Shown piece after piece: positions 40,825-46,402 of a DNA stretch of 46,402 nucleotides. The notes beneath the pieces are model-generated. The model had not been told where the DNA came from and searched no databases. It worked only from the letters and a program-made list of their open reading frames with translations. Source of the DNA: Bryobacterales bacterium (lineage in GTDB: Bacteria > Acidobacteriota > Terriglobia > Bryobacterales > Bryobacteraceae). Position 1 is the first letter of the stretch. Every line of letters starts with the position of its first letter. Location of the stretch: positions 1 to 46,402 of the forward strand of contig DAIDIH010000323.1 in assembly GCA_027459465.1 (NCBI GenBank). The letters are read 5' to 3'. The position numbers were made by a program, and so were the translations under genes.

Positions 40825-42201
40825 ATGGCGCAGGAAACGACACGGCGATTTTTTCTGGGAGCGGCGACGGCCGCGGCGGCGACGCGGGTTTGGGGCGCGA
40901 ACGATCGCGTGAACGTGGTGATCGTCGGACTCGGCGGACGAGGGACGAACCATCTGCACATCTACGCGAAGCTGCCGGAGGCGAACGTGGTGGGGTTGTG
41001 CGACGTCGACCAGGCGGCGCGGGAGCGGGCGCAGGCGTGGCTGACGGCGAACACGAGCGAGAAGGCGAAGGAATATGTGGATATGCGGGACGCCTTCGCG
41101 GACGCGAATGTGGAGGCGGTGTCGATTGCGACGCCGAACCACTGGCATGCGCTGGCGGCGATCTGGGCGATGAAGGCGGGCAAGGACGTCTATGGGGAGA
41201 AACCCGCCTGCTACAACATCTACGAAGGCCAGCGGATGATCCAGGTGGCGCGGGAGACCAAGCGCATGGTGCAGATCGGGTCGCAGCACCGGAGCACGCC
41301 GTTCAAGATGCGCGCCATGGCGGCGGTGCAGGGCGGGCTGATCGGGCAGGTGTACCTGGCCAAGGGGCTGTGCTACAAGAGACGGGCGTCGATCGGGCAC
41401 GCCGACGATTCACCGGTGCCGCCGGGCGTGAATTGGGACCTGTTTCTGGGGCCGGCGCCGATGCGGCCGTTCAACCGGCTGCGGTTCAAATACAACTGGC
41501 ACTGGTTCTGGGACACCGGCAACGGCGACATCGGGAACCAGGGAGTGCACGAGATCGGGCTGTGCCGCTGGGCGATGGGCGATCCGGGGATGCCGAAGAC
41601 GGCGTACGCGCAGGGCGGCAAGTACGCCTATCACGACGACCAGGAGACGCCGAACACTCTGCTGGCCAGCTATGACTACGGTGGCCGGGAGGTCGTGTTT
41701 GAGGTGCGGGGGTTGTTGACCGGAGCCGAAGGCGAGCCGGTGAAGCGGCGCGTCGCTCCTCCGGCGGCCGGGGCGATGGCTCCGCCGAACACGCCCGCGC
41801 CCACCTCGATCACTCCGAAAAACGCCGCGCCGATTAACGTGATGGTGGGCAACCTGATTTACGGCACCGAGGGATGGGCGGCGATGAGCGACCAGGGCTT
41901 CCTGGCCTTCAAGGGCGAGACCAACGAACTGGTGATGGAAGAGCGGCCGGAGCACGGGCCGGGCGGAGACGCCACGGGGCTGCACATGCAGAATTTCCTG
42001 GCGGCGGTGCGGTCGCGGAATTATCACGACCTGCACGACGAGCTCGGCAACGCGTATCTGAGCGCGTCGCTGTGCCATCTGGCCAATATCAGCTACCGCA
42101 CGGGGAGGAAGTTGACGATTGAAGACGGGCCGCATTTTGCGGGGGACGCGGAGGCGGAGAAGCTGATGACGAGGGATTACCGGAAGCCTTACGTGGTGTA
42201 G
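40825..42201 (+). CDS. Tat-exported Gfo/Idh/MocA oxidoreductase
   Basis: 458 residues. A twin-arginine signal TRRFFLGAATAAAA (7-20) is followed by the NAD(P) Rossmann fold: 'VNVVIVGLGGRGTNHL' (29-44), 'VVGLCDVDQ' and 'VEAVSIATPNHWHA'. Catalytic Lys is in 'GEKPACYN', with the second part of the site in 'GDIGNQGVHEIGLCRWAMG'. The C-terminal domain is the GFO_IDH_MocA_C type. This Tat-borne version, common in Acidobacteria and Planctomycetes, acts on sugars or inositol-like polyols in the periplasm with tightly bound cofactor. The next gene, a Tat lipoprotein oxidase, is 68 bp downstream on the same strand. Confidence 0.92.
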   Translation: MAQETTRRFFLGAATAAAATRVWGANDRVNVVIVGLGGRGTNHLHIYAKLPEANVVGLCDVDQAARERAQAWLTANTSEKAKEYVDMRDAFADANVEAVSIATPNHWHALAAIWAMKAGKDVYGEKPACYNIYEGQRMIQVARETKRMVQIGSQHRSTPFKMRAMAAVQGGLIGQVYLAKGLCYKRRASIGHADDSPVPPGVNWDLFLGPAPMRPFNRLRFKYNWHWFWDTGNGDIGNQGVHEIGLCRWAMGDPGMPKTAYAQGGKYAYHDDQETPNTLLASYDYGGREVVFEVRGLLTGAEGEPVKRRVAPPAAGAMAPPNTPAPTSITPKNAAPINVMVGNLIYGTEGWAAMSDQGFLAFKGETNELVMEERPEHGPGGDATGLHMQNFLAAVRSRNYHDLHDELGNAYLSASLCHLANISYRTGRKLTIEDGPHFAGDAEAEKLMTRDYRKPYVV

Positions 42202-42269
42202 CGGCGCCGGGCAGCAAAGCGAGAGGCGGGTCTGAGTCGCTCCGCCGGAGGACGAGAAGAGGAGGAGCG

Positions 42270-43430
42270 ATGAGACGGCGGGAATTTCTCGGGCAGGCGG
42301 CGGGCGCGCTGGCGCTGGCCGGGTGCGGGCGCAAGAGCGGGCTGCCGGCGTGGGACCGGATGCCGGCGCTCGAGCCTGTGCGGGCGCGGATGGAGCGGGT
42401 GTTCCGGGTGACGGTGTGTCTGCGGCCGTTCCGGGCGGCGGGGCCGCGGCTCGAAGCCGAGCGGGTTGGCGACAAGCTGGTGGTGCACAACTACGGCCAC
42501 GGGGGCAGCGGGTGGTCGCTGTCGTGGGGGTCGAGCGCGATGGCCGTGGAGATGGCTCTTAAGCAGGGGGACGCGCGGGAAGGCATCGCGGTGATCGGCG
42601 CGGGGGCGCTGGGGCTGACCTCGGCGATTACGGCGCAGAGGGCGGGGGCGAAAGTGACCATCTACGCGCGGGAGTGGTTTCCGCAGGTGCGGTCGGCGCG
42701 CGCGACGGGAGGGTGGACGCCGGATTCGCGCGTTGCGACGCAGGCCGGGGCGGGGGCGGGATTCGCGGCCGAGTGGGAGAAGATGGCGCGGACGTCGTTT
42801 GCGATGTACCACAGCTATCTGGGGGTGGCGGGGAATCCGGTGGAGTGGAGCGAGCGGTACATGCTCAGCGAGGAGCCGATGAACGGACCCGCGGGAGTGC
42901 GGGATGAGAAGATCCAGTTTGTGCATTACCAGAGCCGGATTGCGGATCTGACTCCGCCGCGGGAGGAGTTGCCGGCCGGAAGCCATCCGTTTCCCACGCG
43001 GTATGCGGCCAGGACGAGTTCGCTGACCTTCAACGTGGCGGCGTACTCGAAGCAGTTGACGAGTGAGTTCCTGATGGCGGGGGGAAAGATGGAGACGGCG
43101 GAGTTTCATGCGCCGGGGGATTTGAAGCGGCTGAAGGAGCGGACGGTGATTCACGCGACCGGCTACGGGGCGCGGGCGCTGTGGGGCGACGAGACGGTTG
43201 TGCCGGTGCGGGGGCAGATCGCGTGGCTGATTCCGCAGGAGGGGGTGAACTACGGGCTGATGTACCGGGACGTGGCGATGCTGGGGCGGAGGGACGGAAT
43301 CGTGGTTCAGTATTTTCCTGAGGGGGACGACACGGGATGGAATGACGCGAATGAGGCGCCGGACCGGGGGGAAGCGAAGGCGGGAGTGGGGAAATTGGCG
43401 GAGCTTTGCGGGAAAATCTGGCGGGGTTGA
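42270..43430 (+). CDS. DAAO-family FAD oxidoreductase, circularly permuted, Tat lipoprotein
   Basis: 386 residues, preceded by GAGGAGGAG. The start MRRREFLGQAAGALALAGCG combines a twin-arginine motif and a lipobox (Cys19), so it should be an exported, membrane-tethered lipoprotein. The motif order is unusual. The block 'LRPFRAAGPRLEAER' plus 'VVHNYGHGGSGWSLSWGSS' (51-89), which in D-amino-acid oxidases forms the C-terminal end with the substrate arginine, comes first here (Arg52 corresponds to human DAAO Arg283). The FAD Rossmann motif GIAVIGAGALGLTSA (105-119) and 'ARATGGWTPDSRV' follow. The usual C-terminal copy is absent, and the protein ends at the point where that block would begin. It should oxidise a D-amino acid or related amine. 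Probably co-transcribed with the Gfo/Idh/MocA gene. Confidence 0.85.
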   Translation: MRRREFLGQAAGALALAGCGRKSGLPAWDRMPALEPVRARMERVFRVTVCLRPFRAAGPRLEAERVGDKLVVHNYGHGGSGWSLSWGSSAMAVEMALKQGDAREGIAVIGAGALGLTSAITAQRAGAKVTIYAREWFPQVRSARATGGWTPDSRVATQAGAGAGFAAEWEKMARTSFAMYHSYLGVAGNPVEWSERYMLSEEPMNGPAGVRDEKIQFVHYQSRIADLTPPREELPAGSHPFPTRYAARTSSLTFNVAAYSKQLTSEFLMAGGKMETAEFHAPGDLKRLKERTVIHATGYGARALWGDETVVPVRGQIAWLIPQEGVNYGLMYRDVAMLGRRDGIVVQYFPEGDDTGWNDANEAPDRGEAKAGVGKLAELCGKIWRG

Positions 43431-43472
43431 CGGCCGGCCCGGGGAATTTACAAATCCGCTTGATTTTTCGCA

Positions 43473-43501
43473 TTGACACGATTCAAAAAGTTCTGTATAC
43501 G
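43473..43501 (+). promoter_or_regulatory. Sigma70-type promoter of the third TonB receptor
   Basis: TTGACA (43473-43478), 17-bp spacer, TATACG (43496-43501), in an AT-rich stretch that stands out from the surrounding DNA. The receptor start is at 43541 with GGAGG at 43532-43536. GTAT...ATAC arms straddle the -10 box and could bind a regulator. Confidence 0.6.
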
Positions 43502-43540
43502 TAATACAAATTCGTTAGTCCACTCATTCGCGGAGGCGTT

Positions 43541-45193
43541 GTGCGAAAAGCTCTGTTGGCTTTTGTGACAGGATTAGTGTGCTCTGCCGGCGCTTGGGGA
43601 CAGACGCAGGCCGTAAATGCGCAGCTTTCCGGGACGGTGACCGATCCGGGCAAGGCTGCGGTCCCCGGGGCGCAAGTGACCCTGGCGAATCCGGCGACCG
43701 GGTTTCGCAGAACGTTCACAACAGGGGATTCGGGGCAGTACACAATTACGCTGATTCCGCCCGGGCGGTATGAGCTGACGGTGGAGAAGCAGGGGTTCAC
43801 CACGGGGCGGATGTCGAACGTGGTGCTGGAAGTGGGGCAATCCTCGACGCTGGATCTGCAACTGCAGGTGGGCGAGGTTTCGCAGACCGTGGAAGTGGAG
43901 TCGGCGGCGCCGGTGCTGGCGACCGGGAGCGCGGACGTGGGCTCGGAGGTAAGCACCAAGCAGGCGCTGGAGCTTCCCTTGAACATCCGGAACGTGTTCG
44001 GGCTGGTGAGCCTGGATTCGAGCGTCAACAACAGCCAGCAGTTTCAGGCGCTGAACCCGCCGGGCTCGCAGGGCAACGTGGACCAGGACATCGCGTTTTT
44101 CAATTTTGGCGGCGGGCGTTTCGGCTCGACCGTGTTTCTGTTTGACGGTCACTGGGACGGCGCGGGCGACTGGGACGGCATCATCTACGTGCCGTCGGTG
44201 GATGAATTGCAGGAATTTAAGATTCAAACCAACACGTTTTCGCCGCAATACGGGTGGGGAATGGGGAACGTGGTGAACGCGATTACGAAAACTGGCACCC
44301 GGGATTTTCACGGGAGCGCGTTCGAGTTTCTGCGCAACGACGCGTTTGATGCGAACAATTTCTTCAACAACCTGGAGGGACTATCGCGGCCCGGGTTTCA
44401 TCGCAACCAGTTCGGGCTGACCGCCGGCGGACCGGTCTACATACCGGGGATCTACAAGCAGCGGGACAAGACGTTCATCTTCGGGACGTATGAAGGGCTG
44501 CGCCAGCAGACGCCGACGACGCTGCTGACGACGGTGCCGACGGAACTGCAGCGGGCGGGGAATTTTTCGCAGACGCGGAATGAGGACGGGTCGCTGGCGA
44601 CGATCTACAATCCGTTCTCCACCAGGCTGGTAAACGGGCAGTATGTGCGGGATCCGTTTGCCAACAACACCATTCCGGCTTCGATGCTGGACCCGGTGGC
44701 GCTGAAGCTGATGGCGTATTACCCGCACTCGAACGTGCCGGGCAACCAGTTCACCGGAGCGAATAATTTCGCCGGCACGGCCGGGCTGCCCACCGACAGC
44801 GACCAGTACACAATCAAGGTGGACCACAACATCAGCGACACCCAGCACATGTTCGTGCGGTGGTCGCAGAAGCGGCAGTTCAAGCAACTGGCCGGCGCGT
44901 TCTTCGGCGCCGACAATCCGGGAGGCAACGGGACGCTGGCGCCCGACAACCGGTGGGACGCCGGTATGGGATTCACGGACGCGTTTTCGCCGACCTTTGT
45001 GATGGTGGCGAACTTCGGATGGGGCCGGTGGGTGGAGGGCCGTGCGCCGCAGGGCGTGCCGTTCAATCCGTCGACGGTGGGGCTGCCGCAGGAGCTCGAC
45101 ACGTTCGGCGGGCCGGGAGCGTTTCCGGCGGTCAATATCAGCGGTGAGAACCCGCTCGGCTCCGGCGTGTTGAACGCGACCCCCCGCGAAGCG
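43541..45193 (+). CDS. TonB-dependent receptor, Oar-like, broken at a sequence join
   Basis: 551 codons of a receptor that should be about 1050-1200. Starts with GTG (GGAGG four bases upstream), signal peptide to about residue 21 (AWGQT), CarboxypepD_reg-like domain ('LSGTVTDPGKAAVPGAQVTL'), plug ('LPLNIRNVFGLVSLDSSVNN', 'FLFDGHWDGAGDWDG') and the first part of the barrel ('TFIFGTYEGLRQQTP', 'FPAVNISGENPLGSG'). Homology ends at NATPREA (codon end 45193); the frame then continues for ~108 meaningless codons that are antisense of a cytochrome gene. Nothing else in the gene is damaged, so the cut is at the join rather than by decay. Confidence 0.88.
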
Positions 45194-45200
45194 TGCTCGA
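45186..45200. other. Chimeric junction between receptor and cytochrome genes
   Basis: The receptor reads in its own frame to 45193, and the opposite-strand cytochrome reads in its own frame down to 45190, so the two genes meet with a 4-base overlap (AGCG) and both lose their 3' halves at the same point. Tail-to-tail double truncation within a few bases is typical of an illegitimate join or assembly error. Confidence 0.75.
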
Positions 45201-46194
45201 GCAGCGCCGTCACGTTGCGCGCCGCCCCCGCCGCGCCGGTGTCCGACGCCGCCACAACCGTCGGCGCGGCGTTCTTCATCGGCAGCGTGCGCAGATACGC
45301 GACGAGGCTCCGCACCTGCGCCTCGGTGAGCGCGCCCGCGGGCGGCATCGCCGTGCCGGGCACGCCATCGCGCACCGCGCGCGCCAGGCTGTCGTCGGCG
45401 CGGCTCACCTGCCACGCGAAGGTGCCGATCTCCGGCGGCAGCTTGGACAGATTGCGTGCGTACGGCCCGTCGCCGGCGCCCGTCGGGCCGTGGCACTGCG
45501 CGCAGTACGCGAAATAGAGCCCCTCGCCATCGGCCACCTCCGCCGGGGCCGCGCGCAGCGACACGACGTACGACACCACGTTCCACCGCTGCTGCGGCGT
45601 GAGCGTGCCCGCGAACCCCACCATCGGCGTGTTCGCCACCCCCACCGACGCGATGCGGAACATGATCTCCGGCGTCACGCTCGCCACCACCGTCGGGTCG
45701 CCGATCGGCACCGGCCGGGGATTCAGGAGCCCGGCCTGCGGCCCATCGCCGTGCCCCGACGTTCCGTGGCACGCCGCGCACGTCCGGTCGTAGACCGCCT
45801 TCCCCGCCGCCAGGTCGACGGGCGCCGTCGGCATCTCCAGCGCCCCCTCGCTGCCCAGCGCCGCCGCGAACCGCCGCTGGAGCGCCGCGAGCACCGCCGG
45901 CGGCCTCCGGTCCTCCGCCGCCGTGATGATCGAATCCAGCACCCCGCGCGCCGCATCGGCGCGTGCGCCGGTGAGCCGGCCGGCGATCTCCCGCGCGTCG
46001 GCCAGGAACCCGACTGCCTCCCGATACTCCGACACCGCGGTCAACTGCCCTGAGGCGTCCACCCCCTTGCCGTACTCCTCCACGGCCACGCTCACGATGT
46101 TGGCCATGCGCCGCGCAGGAGGCTCCTGCGCCATGAGCGGCGCGGCGAGCCCCAGCGCCACGAGCGCGGCGACGATCAACGGGCGGAATCGCAT
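45190..46194 (-). CDS. Diheme c-type cytochrome, N-terminal part of a probable FTR1 iron-permease fusion
   Basis: 335 codons from the ATG at 46194; a start at 46236 is possible. Signal peptide to about residue 22 (LMAQE), a helical region with Arg/Glu-rich segments (30-120), then two cytochrome c domains: CAACH (Cys139, Cys142, His143) with Met191 region 'NTPMVGF', and CAQCH (Cys231, Cys234, His235) with 'GTAMPPAG' supplying the axial Met. The whole layout matches the front half of cytochrome - FTR1 iron permease fusions. Transmembrane FTR1 segments with RExxE motifs are not in the window because the gene is cut at the junction. The style (alanine and arginine-rich, nearly all G/C third bases) differs from the rest of the window. 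Confidence 0.75.
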
Positions 46195-46254
46195 TGGCGA
46201 GAAAATGTATCGGGATTGCGCCCGGAGTTCTAGCAACCTCCGGCCCGGCGTCGT

Positions 46255-46402
46255 TCAGCCGCCGGCGAGCGGACTGCCAGCCACCCCACTCCGGTCGAGC
46301 GCCACCCAGCAGCGGTCGGCGGCCTCGAACAGCCGCCGCAGGGCGCCGCTCCACTGGCGCCAGCTCCCGATACGAGCATCGGCCGGGGGCGACGCGGCGG
46401 CC
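46255..46402 (-). CDS. C-terminal end of an unknown protein, cut by window edge
   Basis: One minus frame is open from the window edge to a TGA at 46255-46257 and ends 'GSWRQWSGALRRLFEAADR', then CWVALDRSGVAGSPLAGG. Tryptophan and helix-forming residues are placed as in a real protein end, and the next gene starts 61 bp further on the same strand. Too short to name. It belongs to the same foreign-looking block as the cytochrome. Confidence 0.35.
   Translation of the reverse strand, partial: AAASPPADARIGSWRQWSGALRRLFEAADRCWVALDRSGVAGSPLAGG

Noticed and set aside
44381..46354. 657-codon minus frame across the receptor/cytochrome join
   Set aside because: It crosses the chimeric junction and is out of frame with both supported genes; Arg/Gly-rich.

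Overview
The window looks like chromosome of a GC-rich Acidobacteriota of the Solibacter/Bryobacter type. The evidence is a paired planctomycete-type cytochrome (PSCyt1/DUF1549/DUF1553) and DUF1501 gene, several Oar-like TonB-dependent receptors with an N-terminal carboxypeptidase-regulatory fold, Tat-exported sulfatases and oxidoreductases, a TIGR03437 C-terminal domain (a family first defined in Solibacter), a membrane-anchored winged-helix regulator, and a Ser/Thr kinase with TolB-like and TPR parts. No rRNA, complete tRNA or CRISPR array was seen. The last ~1.2 kb (from about 45190) carries a diheme cytochrome of a different style and is probably foreign or misassembled.

Layout. 1-1468: an IS701-family transposase running off the left edge, abutting a decayed DUF3142-like gene. 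1527-1540: a perfect 14-bp operator-like palindrome. 1628-6264: the PSCyt1/DUF1553 + DUF1501 pair. 6318-9426: an accessory insert with a HEPN/Toprim-type protein, an integrase stump, a possible HhH/OGG-fold protein and a toxin-antitoxin-like pair whose zeta-type toxin is cut inside its Walker A region. The insert lies between two ~89% identical 189-bp copies of a DUF1501 3' end. 9654-13404: Ser/Thr kinase and secreted amidohydrolase, followed by another DUF1501 scar. 13636-15995: divergent GntR regulator and sulfatase. 16079-23315: membrane winged-helix regulator, divergent from a TonB receptor - esterase - sulfatase operon. 23305-29313: three Tad-type pseudopilin genes (TadE, TadE-like, TadG/vWA) and another TonB receptor, all on the minus strand.

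29490-33588: HtrA-type protease, DUF1015 protein, and a secreted cyclophilin fused to TIGR03437. 33600-35036: NIF3-like protein and two small hypothetical genes. 35080-38044: two AIM24 proteins facing an SPFH protein, all three bearing zinc ribbons. 38198-38335: a MazF-type toxin stump. 38392-39504: ArsR regulator and SDR oxidoreductase. 39522-43430: MetE-like zinc protein, Tat-exported Gfo/Idh/MocA oxidoreductase, and a D-amino-acid-oxidase-family lipoprotein with circularly permuted motif order. 43541-45193: a TonB receptor broken at the foreign cytochrome join.

The main working theme is export and uptake: Tat-secreted sulfatases, an esterase and dehydrogenases outside the cytoplasm, TonB receptors importing products, and one-component regulators beside them. 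A second theme is recombination among DUF1501/sulfatase paralogues, which has left scars at cassette edges. The most interesting candidates are the permuted DAAO lipoprotein, the AIM24-AIM24-SPFH zinc-ribbon module and the truncated defence/TA insert.
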